DNA from: UBA5177 sp002413265
GTDB lineage: Bacteria; Chloroflexota; UBA5177
DNA: 43,063 nucleotides
Direction of reading: 5' to 3'
Assembly: GCA_036752825.1 (NCBI GenBank)
Contig: DAIORV010000007.1
Span: 1 to 43,063, forward strand
This document shows, piece by piece, positions 16,102 through 23,999 of this stretch; within the stretch, counting starts at the first letter, position 1; the number at the start of each line of letters is the position of its first letter. The position numbers and the translations under genes were made by a program. The notes below the pieces were generated by a model. The model was given only the letters and a program-made list of their open reading frames with translations, did no database searches and had not been told where the DNA came from.

Positions 16102-17022
16102 TTAGTCCGAGCGTTCGAAAAGGCTGCTGGTGATGTAGCGCTCCCCGGTGTCGGCGAGGACGACCACGATCATCTTCCCGTTCGAGTCCTCCCGCGCCGC
16201 TATCTTCAGTGCAGCGTGAAGTGCGGCGCCCGACGACGCGCCGGCCACGATACCTTCCTCACGCGCGAGGCGCCGGGCACATGCAAATGCCTTCTCGTCG
16301 CTTACCGCGATAACCTCGTCGAGGACGTCGCGGTTCAATACCTTTGGTATGAACCCAACGCCGATGCCGGGGATCTGGTGAGCCCCAGCCGGTCCGCCGG
16401 ACAGGAGGGCAGCACCGGCGGGTTCGACGGCGACGATACGGACGTCGGGCTTGCGCTCCTTGAGGATCTCGCCGACTCCGGTGATCGTGCCTCCGGTCCC
16501 GACGCCGGCAACGAAGACATCGACGCGTCCCTGAGCGTCCTCCCAAATTTCTATTGCCGTGGTCCGTCGATGCACCTCTGGGTTGGCAGGGTTACTAAAC
16601 TGGTCCAGCATCAAGGCCCCGGGAATTTCCTCGACGATCTGAGAGGCGCGGGCTACCGCATCCCCCATTAGGATGCCGGGAGTCAGGACGACTTCCGCTC
16701 CCAGTTGCCGAAGCAAAGCGACTCGCTCAGTCGACATAGTCTCCGGCATGGTGAGTACCAGGCGGTATCCGCGGATGGCGGCGACGAACGCCAACCCGAT
16801 GCCGGTATTCCCGCCCGTGGGTTCCACCAGGGTAACGCCAGGTCTCAGGACTCCTCGCCGTTCCGCATCCTCGATCAGCGCCAGGCCAAGCCGGTCCTTC
16901 ACGCTTGCGCAAGGATTGCGCATCTCCAATTTGGCGAACACGCGGCCAAAGCCATCCCTCGACAGTCGTGCCAGCTCAACCAAGGGAGTGTGGCCGACAG
17001 TTGCTAAAAGGTCTTGAACCAC
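16102..17022 (-). CDS. cysK: Cysteine synthase (O-acetylserine sulfhydrylase)
   Basis: A 306-residue fold-type II PLP enzyme. The opening TVGHTPLVELARL, the PLP-binding Lys42 in CASVKDRLG, the asparagine loop in EPTGGNTGIGLA, the phosphate-binding VGTGGTITGVGE and the C-terminal GASSGAALHAAL are all present. It makes cysteine from O-acetylserine and sulfide in the cytosol, the last step of sulfur assimilation. The length fits CysK/CysM (about 300). Which isozyme (A or B) cannot be told by eye. It lies upstream of nothing obvious in its own operon; dprA follows 67 bp upstream on the same strand. A second, CBS-domain-bearing relative occurs at 24000. Confidence 0.93.
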   Translation of the reverse strand: MVQDLLATVGHTPLVELARLSRDGFGRVFAKLEMRNPCASVKDRLGLALIEDAERRGVLRPGVTLVEPTGGNTGIGLAFVAAIRGYRLVLTMPETMSTERVALLRQLGAEVVLTPGILMGDAVARASQIVEEIPGALMLDQFSNPANPEVHRRTTAIEIWEDAQGRVDVFVAGVGTGGTITGVGEILKERKPDVRIVAVEPAGAALLSGGPAGAHQIPGIGVGFIPKVLNRDVLDEVIAVSDEKAFACARRLAREEGIVAGASSGAALHAALKIAAREDSNGKMIVVVLADTGERYITSSLFERSD

Positions 17023-17089
17023 TGGCTAGGCTCTCGTCTTGCGAATTCTCGTGGCGGACGTCACTCGAAAATCGGCACTGCGGCTGACC

Positions 17090-18181
17090 TCAGTGAGCAA
17101 GCACATAGGCCATGCTGCCGATCTGTCGCACGCTACCCTTTAGCTCCAACATCATCAGGGTGCTGGCTACCGCGGGCGCGTGCATCTCTGTTTGACGGCA
17201 GAGGTCATCGATGTGCACCGGCTCGTGGGACAGCAGCGCGAGCAGCCTTCCCTCTTCGTCGTTGGCCGGGATCACGGCTTTGATCTCGAGCTGACGAACC
17301 GCCGTGGTGAGATCGAGCTCGGCGAGGATGTCGTCGGTCGACGTCACCAGCTTGGCCCGCCCCTCGCGGATGAGCCGGTTGCATCCGGCCGATCCGCGAT
17401 CCGTCGCACGTCCGGGAAATGCGAACACTTCACGATTCTGCTCCAGCGCAAAGTCCGCGGTGATGAGAGCCCCAGAGCGTTCTTGCGCCTCTACGATGAC
17501 CGAACCAAGGGTTAGGCCCGATATGATGCGGTTTCGCGCCGGAAAGTTAAAGGCGTCAGGTTTCGTTTCCAGGGAATATTCCGTTACGAGAGCGCCATGC
17601 TCGGCTATCCGCGCGTACAGTGAGCGGTTCTCGGCCGGGTAGATCACATCGATGCCGCAACCCAGCACGGCAATGGTGCGTCCACCGGCTTTCAAAGCCC
17701 CGGTATGGGCGATGGTGTCGATCCCGCGGGCCAGCCCACTTACGATGGTGAGTCCCGCGCCGGCTAGCTGGGGAACGATACGCGCCGCTAGCTCTTTCCC
17801 GTACACGGTGGGGCTTCGAGTCCCGACTACCCCGATGCTCTGCTCGTCGTCAGGCGTTAGCTCTCCGCGAACATACAGAATGACCGGCGCGTTGTAGATC
17901 TCTTTCAGTCGCAAGGGATACTCGGCGTCGAAGATCGTGAGCAGGCGCACGCCCAGTCGGTCCAGGCGATCCATCTCTGCGTCAAGATCCACCCCGCGCC
18001 GCTGCTGCAGGAGCTCCGGCATCTGTTTGGCATCGATGCCGACTTGAGTCAGCTCCTGCTCAGATGCCCTCCACGCGCGTTCAGGCTGTTTGAAGCGCTC
18101 GATAAGACGCACGAGCCGAGCCGGGCCTATCCCGGGCAGTTGAGAGAGACCCACCAGATAACGAACATCCGAGCGCTGCAT
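17090..18181 (-). CDS. dprA: DNA-processing protein DprA
   Basis: A protein of 363 residues from the chosen ATG. It begins with a helix-hairpin-helix region (LSQLPGIGPARLVRLIERF) and continues with the Rossmann-like DprA/Smf domain (VVGTRSPTVYGKELA, IVSGLARGIDTIAHTGAL, FPARNRIISGLTLGSVIVEA). It ends with a DprA-type winged helix (about 300-363). DprA binds incoming single-stranded DNA and loads RecA during natural transformation. A longer reading from 18295 is in frame but adds a low-complexity leader before MQRSDVRYLVGLSQ, so the ATG at 18181 is preferred. Other competence genes are not in the window. Confidence 0.95.
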   Translation of the reverse strand: MQRSDVRYLVGLSQLPGIGPARLVRLIERFKQPERAWRASEQELTQVGIDAKQMPELLQQRRGVDLDAEMDRLDRLGVRLLTIFDAEYPLRLKEIYNAPVILYVRGELTPDDEQSIGVVGTRSPTVYGKELAARIVPQLAGAGLTIVSGLARGIDTIAHTGALKAGGRTIAVLGCGIDVIYPAENRSLYARIAEHGALVTEYSLETKPDAFNFPARNRIISGLTLGSVIVEAQERSGALITADFALEQNREVFAFPGRATDRGSAGCNRLIREGRAKLVTSTDDILAELDLTTAVRQLEIKAVIPANDEEGRLLALLSHEPVHIDDLCRQTEMHAPAVASTLMMLELKGSVRQIGSMAYVLAH

Positions 18182-18209
18182 AGTGGGCCAATTGTATGGC
18201 GACGTGAAT

Positions 18210-19041
18210 TCAGAACGTTCCAGTGAGCTCGGGCCAGCGGCCCACGAGAGCAGCGTCCCCGGTGAGCTGAAGCTTGTCGGCCCCGACCCTTCCATACATG
18301 AACAGGAGCAGATCAGACACCGGACCGTTAAGCTCCAGATCAGCAGGCCCGTGCTCCCGGCTCACACGCAAACCGTCCGACGCGAACCCCAAACAGCCAT
18401 TGGGCCGGCGCATCCCCACCGCGAAAAAGGTAGCGCTCGCCTCGGAACCCAGCACGCCGAAACTCCTCGTCCGGATCTGTCACGTGAATGACGGTGTCGA
18501 CGTACTCGTCGATCCCGTCCCGGGCAAGCTCGGTCTCGATTGGCTGCGCCACGCCGTGGGCCGCTTGAGCGTCCCAGCAGTGGATCGTGGTTTCGTGAGT
18601 GATCCGACGCTGCACGAAACCCGCCGTCTGGTCCGGCTCAAAGAAGGTCCAGACCGGTTCGGAGGGATCGAGTGCGGCGAGCCTGCCGGCGAGCTCCGCC
18701 TGCATCCGGCCGGCAAAGTCGAACACGCCCGGTGGCATCGCTTCGAGCCTGAAGCCCGCTCGGTCATCACCCGCGTCCCCCACGTCTCGCCACGCACTCA
18801 TGCCGGGCAGCAGCCGCTCGCGCTCCGCACGCAGCTCTGCCGCTGCCGCTTTGTCCGCCGCCCGCGGGCGGTCGCGCACCCACTTGTTCCAAAAGGTGAA
18901 GACCGACCCCATATGGCCAACCAAACTGCCGACGGTCCACCCAGGACAGGCTGCAATGGGCGGCTCGAGTCCGAGGCGGGCCGCCTCGAGCAGCTGCTGC
19001 CATTTCTGGTCAAATGCCACGAGATACTGCTGTTTGTTCAT
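18210..19041 (-). pseudogene. Maleylpyruvate isomerase-family (mycothiol-dependent-type) gene with +1/-1 frameshift
   Basis: The first frame runs MNKQQYLVAFDQKWQQLLEA and onward, with GWTVGSLVGHMGSVFTFW and ITHETTIHCWDAQAAHG (the metal/helix and HWD-type motifs of MDMPI enzymes), up to FRGERYLF. The C-terminal domain continues in another frame: AVGMRRPNG then LRVSREHGPADLELNG and VSDLLLFMYGR, ending near 18210. The two halves join by removing one base in the A5 run at 18424-18428 (T5 on the coding strand). The intact protein would be about 275 residues, near family size. Upstream of the shift the reading frame is clean. It may be a natural pseudogene, a base-call error in a homopolymer, or a frameshifted gene. 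Substrate unknown; the DinB-like fold at 5782 is a distant relative. Confidence 0.75.
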
Positions 19042-19455
19042 GAATCAAGGATACGATGAAGTCTGCCTACGCTGCGGGAACCTAGCGCGGGCCGGATCCT
19101 CGGCTGCGTCGCATCGGAGGATCGCGAGGCGTATCAAGCGCGTGCACATAAGGCTCGCCTAACAAACCCATACAAAGGCTTTGAGATGAGGATGCACATT
19201 GCACTCGATTGACGTGCAAGTAGCATGTTTCGGCGGGTTGGTTGGACCGCGTATTGCACGCCCACGCAATTAAGCAATCCCTCTGCAAGCCAACAATCAC
19301 TTTACACGTCGAGCGCATGGGTATATAGCGGCGACACGGCTTAGTTTCCTTACAATGCTCCACCGTTGAGTGATGTTGCTCGGCACGTTGAATTGAAGTG
19401 GATGCAGGAAGTTCGCGCCCTAAGGGTCTACCTCGCCCGGCGAGAAGGAGATAAG
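19042..19455. other. 414-bp intergenic stretch
   Basis: No coding region is supported. The part nearest the next gene contains a possible promoter, with TTTACA at 19301-19306 and TATATA at 19322-19327 (15-base spacer), about 130 bases before the chosen start. A strong ribosome site GAAGGAG lies just before the ATG at 19456. Nothing repeated or structured was otherwise seen. Confidence 0.4.
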
Positions 19456-20118
19456 ATGTCTACTCATCGTTTGCTCCGCCTGTCGTTCGCCTCCGCGCTG
19501 CTTGCAGTCTCTGCTGGCCTCACCACTCAGGTCGGCGCTCTGGCAGGGTCACAATCGAGCGTATCGCTTCCCTTCACGGCTGCGACCCCAGATTGCGTAG
19601 TGAGGCTTGACCCGGTGCAGCCCGGAGAAACGAGTTCCCATGTGTCGGTGGTGGGCTGCTTCAAGACGTTTGCTGAAGCGGCAGCGGCCGGCACAAACGG
19701 CGGTGTCCAACTGCCGCCGATGGCTTCGGCTAAGAAGTTCACGCAGGCAAAGCTGAATGCACAACTCAACCTTCGAGGGCGCGGGCTATTTCATGCTATG
19801 GACTGCACGCCAAACTGCACAGGCACAATCATCGGCATCGACTACTGGGACATCGGTTTCTCGGGCTCAATCCTGATGTACACGACCAACAACTCGGCTG
19901 GCTGCACCGCTGGCGCCAACTACTACTGGACCAGTCTGCCCTATCCCTGGGACAACAAGGTCTCGTCGGCGCGATCGTACACTGGGTGTCAGTACTTCCA
20001 CCATTGGGTAGATACCGGGTTCACTGGAGGTCAGCTCATTGTTCAGTGGTCGAATTCCAACTTCGGCAGTGTAATGAATGACACCACATCCTCTGTCGGG
20101 CTGAAGCAGTCGTCTTGA
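19456..20118 (+). CDS. Secreted six-cysteine protein, beta/gamma-crystallin- or I36-like
   Basis: A 220-residue protein from the ATG preceded by GAAGGAG (an in-frame upstream GTG at 19366 has no such site). The signal peptide is residues 1-30 (LLRLSFASALLAVSAGLTTQ). The mature part has six cysteines: VVRL-preceding Cys, VGCFKTF, MDCTPNC, AGCTAG and TGCQYF, suggesting three disulfides and an extracytoplasmic location. The C-terminal YYWTSLPYPWDNKVSSARS resembles the L-x-x-x-x-N-D-K-V-S-S segment of crystallin-fold (peptidase inhibitor I36-type) domains, but only loosely. No catalytic residues are apparent. It precedes an ECF sigma/anti-sigma pair by about 370 bp. Confidence 0.55.
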   Translation: MSTHRLLRLSFASALLAVSAGLTTQVGALAGSQSSVSLPFTAATPDCVVRLDPVQPGETSSHVSVVGCFKTFAEAAAAGTNGGVQLPPMASAKKFTQAKLNAQLNLRGRGLFHAMDCTPNCTGTIIGIDYWDIGFSGSILMYTTNNSAGCTAGANYYWTSLPYPWDNKVSSARSYTGCQYFHHWVDTGFTGGQLIVQWSNSNFGSVMNDTTSSVGLKQSS

Positions 20119-20485
20119 CAAGGGCAGGGCCCCTGTAAGCAGAAAGCGCTCATAGTGGGGTGGGGTTGAAGACGAGCGGCATCCGCTTTTCTGGAGCCCC
20201 ATCGCCACCTTCCGTGAAGGAAACTACAAACGGGCTGCTTTTGTTTGCCCCCGCCGTGTCCGCTCATCTCTCGTGTCACGACGGTTTCCGACCGGCGCTT
20301 GCCAACTTTCCCCCGCACGCGCTTGTCTCGAGGCACTTGAGGTCCCAAAGCTCGCCAGGTCCACCTGCGACGATTTCCATCCTTCAGCGTTTTAAGCACT
20401 GACCCACCAGTTCAGCACCCCCGCCGCGCACAGCGCCACGCGTCTCCCGACAGAGAGGATTCACCCCATCGACGAAGCCACATCA
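20119..20485. other. 366-bp intergenic stretch before ECF sigma gene
   Basis: No coding region is supported. It holds the 3' tail of the secreted-protein transcript, with a short palindromic GC block (GGGCAGGGCCCCTG) but no U-run, and the promoter region of the sigma gene. No clear ECF-type promoter (GGAAC and CGTC) could be identified. Confidence 0.35.
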
Positions 20486-21058
20486 GTGCCTCTCAAACGT
20501 CCCCACGTCTTCAGCAGCCCCGGAACAACCTGTCCGGAATCGAGTCTTACAAATCCTGTCGGATTCGACGAGGTGTATCGGATCTACGTGGATCGCGTCT
20601 ACGCGTATTTGCTGGCCCGTGTGAGCGATCGCCATACAGCCGCCGACCTCACTCAGCACGTTTTTTTGCAGGCCCTCGCGGCGCTGCCTCGCTATCAGGA
20701 TCGCGGGCTGACTATTGGCAGCTGGCTGTTTCGCATCGCAAGAAATGCTGTAACCGACTATTACCGCAGCTCCGGTCGACGCACGACCGTCTCCTGGGAC
20801 TCCATAGCCGAAGGCCTCTATCCTTTGGATCCCACGTCGTTAGAGGAAGACGCGGCGCGAAGAGAACAAGTGGTTCAGATTCTTCAACTGGTGCACGACC
20901 TCCCTCGTGAGAAGCAAGAGGTCTTGGCGCTTCGCTTTGCGGCTGGACTACGTGTCCGCGAGATAGCCGAGGCGCTAGACCGAAGCGAATCCGCAATTAA
21001 AAATGAGCTGAGCCGAACCCTGCACCTCCTGAAGGAGCACTACGATGCAAGACACTGA
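20486..21058 (+). CDS. ECF-type RNA polymerase sigma factor (pair 1)
   Basis: A 190-residue sigma factor. Region 2 is recognisable in FDEVYRIYVDRVYAYLLARV, with DLTQHVFLQALAALPRYQDR and WLFRIARNAVTDYYR. Region 4 is recognisable in LPREKQEVLALRFAAGLRVREI with SESAIKNELSRTLHLLKE. It directs RNA polymerase to a stress or surface regulon. It overlaps the next gene by 14 bases, so the two are translationally coupled. The GTG at 20486 has only a distant ribosome site, so the start may lie slightly elsewhere; the N-terminal 25 residues are not needed for the fold. Confidence 0.92.
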   Translation: MPLKRPHVFSSPGTTCPESSLTNPVGFDEVYRIYVDRVYAYLLARVSDRHTAADLTQHVFLQALAALPRYQDRGLTIGSWLFRIARNAVTDYYRSSGRRTTVSWDSIAEGLYPLDPTSLEEDAARREQVVQILQLVHDLPREKQEVLALRFAAGLRVREIAEALDRSESAIKNELSRTLHLLKEHYDARH

Positions 21059-22253
21059 TGGGTTAGCGGTCACCTTTGACGACGTTATCGATGCAGAAGC
21101 CGATCCGGGGCTCCTGATGATCGTCCAGGGCTTAGACGACGCCTACCGAGCGCGACCCGTGCCCGACGATGTTCACCTGCGTGTGGAGAGAGCACTGTCC
21201 GGATCTCCCAGGAGGGGGCGAAGAGGGCCAAGGCTCTTAACTCTTTTTCAAGCCCGCAAGGCCGGACTCCGGAACCTGAAGATAGCTACGGCCTCGGCCG
21301 CGCTGCTCCTCCTGGTTACCGGTGCAGGGTTCGGAGCGACTTCCGTTCTCCAGAAGGTCTACGACATGAACGCAGGAACTCACCAAATCCTCACTCAGAA
21401 TTTGGGCAAAGAAGTAAACGAAACGCGGGTGGCTGGAGGATTTTCTGTCGAGCTCAAGCGCGCCTATGCTGACTCAAACAAGATCGTACTCGGTGTCACA
21501 TTGTCAGCCCCGCCACAGCGCCATATCAACAGCATGGTGCTGTTTGGGACCTATGACTTTGCCGATCGCATGCGCTTGAATACCCCTCCCGTGCTCTCCG
21601 ATGACCACGGCCAGCGCTTCCCTGGCGGCCTGGCGCCCATGGGGACTGGCGTTCAGGATGGAGCGAGCGGCGCCCTACTCGAGTACGCCCCAACGGGGTT
21701 GCAACCGGGACAGCCTCTTCTGCTTCACCTACACGCGTCGGCCATAGAAGTCACAGAGGATTTGCCCTCAACTGCTGCTGCGAACGCACACGAACCCCGA
21801 TGTGACGAAGTGCAAGGTACGCTCTGCGACTTCACGGTTCGCGGTAACTTTAGCTTCGACTTTTCGGTCCCAGTGGATCCCGGACTTGTTCTTTCTCTAA
21901 ACCAAGCATCGACCGTGAATCATGTTGCACTGACGCTGGTACGGGTAACTACCGGATACAGCGGCACGACGCTCTTGATCCGCGGCGCTGGTCCCAGTGC
22001 ACATGTGATGCTGTCAGTCAACGGTAAATCGTACGAGTTTCAACGCCCTGTGGGACTGGCAGTGCCAGAACGATGGACACGGCTATCAGAGGAACCGTAC
22101 GTGACTGACGCAGATCTGCAGGGGCAGGCCGGCGTGTGGACAGTAGAGGTTCGCTCCGGAACACCTCTACCCAAAAGTGTCGCACCGGACGGCACCTCGT
22201 TAAGCGGGGGACCCTGGGTGTTTCAATTTTCCGTGCCGGGACACAATGGGTAG
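21045..22253 (+). CDS. Probable membrane-bound anti-sigma-type protein (DUF4179-like)
   Basis: A 402-residue single-pass membrane protein. A cytosolic segment (1-75) is followed by a membrane helix (about 78-98, IATASAALLLLVTGAGFGAT) and a large external part. The external region carries LGKEVNETRVAGGFSVELKRAYADSNKIV, resembling the DUF4179 domain found in anti-sigma-like proteins of Firmicutes. There is no H-x3-C-x2-C zinc motif, so it is not a classical zinc-finger anti-sigma. Overlap with the sigma gene (14 bases) and the anchor topology support a role as its cognate regulator. Two external cysteines (CDEVQGTLC) could form a disulfide. Confidence 0.75.
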   Translation: MQDTDGLAVTFDDVIDAEADPGLLMIVQGLDDAYRARPVPDDVHLRVERALSGSPRRGRRGPRLLTLFQARKAGLRNLKIATASAALLLLVTGAGFGATSVLQKVYDMNAGTHQILTQNLGKEVNETRVAGGFSVELKRAYADSNKIVLGVTLSAPPQRHINSMVLFGTYDFADRMRLNTPPVLSDDHGQRFPGGLAPMGTGVQDGASGALLEYAPTGLQPGQPLLLHLHASAIEVTEDLPSTAAANAHEPRCDEVQGTLCDFTVRGNFSFDFSVPVDPGLVLSLNQASTVNHVALTLVRVTTGYSGTTLLIRGAGPSAHVMLSVNGKSYEFQRPVGLAVPERWTRLSEEPYVTDADLQGQAGVWTVEVRSGTPLPKSVAPDGTSLSGGPWVFQFSVPGHNG

Positions 22254-22331
22254 AACATTACTGATCTGTGCGCGCAGCCCGACCGCGCGAGGCACGTCCC
22301 AAATTGATCGAAGAGAGAAAAACTACAAAAT

Positions 22332-22356
22332 GAGGCGGTCCGGGTAGGACCGCCTC
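22332..22356 (-). terminator. Rho-independent terminator of hsp20 pseudogene transcript
   Basis: GAGGCGGTCC, loop GGGTA, GGACCGCCTC form a perfect 10-bp stem. Read on the minus strand it is followed by ATTTTGTAGTTTTT, a U-rich tail, and it stands 22 bases beyond the hsp20 stop. On the plus strand it has no U-run, so it mainly serves the minus strand, but it may also stop the anti-sigma transcript. Confidence 0.75.
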
Positions 22357-22378
22357 TTGGTGCATCGCCGTCAACGCT

Positions 22379-22826
22379 TTATTTGGCCTTTACCTTGATG
22401 GTCTTCGGCTTGACGTGTTCAGCCTTCGGAAGCACGATGCTGACGATGCCTCACTCGTATCCAGCTTCCGTCGTCGAGCTGTCGACTTCTACCGGGAGCG
22501 TGTAAGTCTCGTAGAACTCACCGGTGGGGAGGCCCTGCCAGATCCAGTTGCCGTTCTCCGGCGTGTTGATCTCGAACTTTGCCCTTGACGGTGACCTCCC
22601 GGCCCACCACCTGGATCTCGAGGTTGTCGAGATTCAGTCCCGGCAGCGCCGCGTGCATGACATATGAATCGGGCGTCTCGAATAGATTCACCGGAAGCCT
22701 TGGAACCGAAACGCCGTTCCGCTCTATTAGACCGGGCATGACGAAGCTCTCGCGGAAGAGCCGATCCATGAGGTCAGGGAGACGGGTCGCGCCTTGAGGC
22801 TGGTAACGAGAAACCGAGTCGGCCAT
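22379..22826 (-). pseudogene. Hsp20/alpha-crystallin small heat-shock protein, degraded (frameshift and stop)
   Basis: The first 70 residues, from MADSVSRYQPQGATRLPDLM through LNLDNLEIQVVGREVTVKGK, are a normal Hsp20 N-terminus. The natural continuation then lies in another frame: FEINTPENGNWIWQGLP, EFYETYTLPVEVDSSTTEA and GYE, then a TGA stop, then GIVSIVLPKAEHVKPKTIKV and a terminal AK stop at 22379. Two independent lesions are visible: a one-base frameshift after VKGK, and a TGA in place of a sense codon (a CGA-to-TGA change would do it). The C-terminal Hsp20 strands and the terminator remain intact, so this is a recently inactivated gene. A ribosome site AAGGAGG precedes the ATG. The annotated short reading (22518-22826) is the truncated first part only. 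Confidence 0.85.
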
Positions 22827-23189
22827 GGTTCAAACCTCCTTGTCAAACGCCGAGGAGCTCGGCAAAGAGATGATCTGGAGCACCAACACTCCTACTAAGA
22901 TTCTTAACAGATAGTGGGTCTAGTATCAATACCCTTGATAGCTCGCTCATCATGTTTTGAGTTTTGCCGTTTTCTGCATCTTGTAAGTCGCAATCGCGTC
23001 CGGTGCTGCACATGCGCTTCGCAAACCGTAGGTCAGCCGATGCGGATGGCAATCCGGGATCGTCAGGCCGATCGCCACACGAGGCGATACCTACGACGCC
23101 AGCCGCGGATGGTAAATCGACCACGATGACCGACACGTCTGGCACGGCCGCTGTCTGGCGCGGCTCCACGGGGGCGGAGCGCTGTGCGG
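22827..23189. promoter_or_regulatory. Intergenic region with TATCAA-N5-TTGATA inverted repeat
   Basis: About 360 bp without a supported gene. At 22924-22940 a perfect inverted repeat TATCAA, TACCC, TTGATA lies about 100 bases upstream of the hsp20 start. It is a plausible operator for a heat-shock or stress regulator. The one longish minus-strand frame here (22843-23169) has no recognisable protein features. Confidence 0.45.
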
Positions 23190-23810
23190 CTAGAGATAGC
23201 CCAGGTTCTTCAGTCTCTCCTCGACGGCCGCCTCTTCATCGGGAGTGTACGCGCCGTTTTGCGACTCCCAATTTCCGGGCAGCACGCCAAGGTCGACCAA
23301 CGTATTGAGAATGGCAGCGACATCCTGCTCGGGGCTCTCCAGGTCGGTGTGCAGGTGGACTTCGGCCTCTTCCGGCGCTTCGTAGGGATCAGAGATGCCC
23401 GTGAATTGCGCGATCTCGCCGGAACGAGCCTTCTTGTAAAGGCCCTTGACATCACGCTGCTCGCAAACTTCGAGAGGGCAGTCGACAAACACTTCGACGA
23501 AGCGCGCACCCGGCTCGATTTCGGCCCGCGCCGAGTCACGAGTCTCGCGATAGGGTGAAATGGCGGCGGTAATGGCAATAACGCCGTTACGCGACAGCAG
23601 CTTCGCCACGAAGGCGATCCGTTGGATGTTGGCGTCGCGATCCGCCTTGGAGAAACCGAGCCCCTGGCTCAGGTTCTTGCGTATTTCGTCTCCGTCGAGA
23701 AGCTCCACACGCCGGCCGGCTGCATGCAGACGGCTAACCAGGCCATTCGCCAGCGTCGACTTTCCAGATCCCGAAAGGCCCGTAAACCAGATGGTTGCGC
23801 CTTGTTCCAC
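23190..23810 (-). CDS. cysC: Adenylyl-sulfate (APS) kinase
   Basis: A 206-residue cytosolic P-loop kinase that makes PAPS from APS and ATP in sulfate assimilation. Walker A is GLSGSGKST (11-19). The substrate loop LLDGDEIRKNLSQGLGFSKADR and the lid RDVKGLYKKARSGEIAQFTG are typical of CysC. The C-terminal extension ends in YTPDEEAAVEERLKNLGYL; I recall similar amphipathic tails at the ends of some bacterial sulfatases and sulfotransferases. There is no sulfate adenylyltransferase gene next to it. It is downstream of a cystathionine beta-synthase gene on the same strand (189 bp), across a region with an inverted repeat. The start MEQGATIWFTGLSG is preceded by the usual spacing without a strong ribosome site. 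Confidence 0.93.
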   Translation of the reverse strand: MEQGATIWFTGLSGSGKSTLANGLVSRLHAAGRRVELLDGDEIRKNLSQGLGFSKADRDANIQRIAFVAKLLSRNGVIAITAAISPYRETRDSARAEIEPGARFVEVFVDCPLEVCEQRDVKGLYKKARSGEIAQFTGISDPYEAPEEAEVHLHTDLESPEQDVAAILNTLVDLGVLPGNWESQNGAYTPDEEAAVEERLKNLGYL

Positions 23811-23910
23811 GCGATTCTCCTAAGCTCATTGTTGAGTTGATGTCGTCAGGTCCCGATCCAAAGGTGATCCGAACCAGACAGGCGAATCTACTTCGGCTAT
23901 GTAACGTCCC

Positions 23911-23928
23911 AACAGTGTAACGACTGTT
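23911..23928. promoter_or_regulatory. AACAGT-N6-ACTGTT inverted repeat between cysC and CBS genes
   Basis: A perfect 6-bp inverted repeat with a 6-base spacer, about 100 bases upstream of the cysC start. It may be an operator for sulfur regulation, but no regulator is identified. Symmetry alone is the evidence. Confidence 0.35.
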
Positions 23929-23999
23929 AGTCCCGTCCGTGTAGAAAGCTTACATGGCGCTAAACGATGCCGAGACGCCTGCCACCGTGAGCGGATGGA

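Noticed and set aside
18274..19059. 261-residue plus-strand frame
   Set aside because: It is the shadow of the frameshifted maleylpyruvate isomerase-family gene, whose motifs are clear on the minus strand.
22843..23169. 108-residue minus-strand frame in the intergenic region before hsp20
   Set aside because: No ribosome site, no family-like features, and it overlaps a likely operator.
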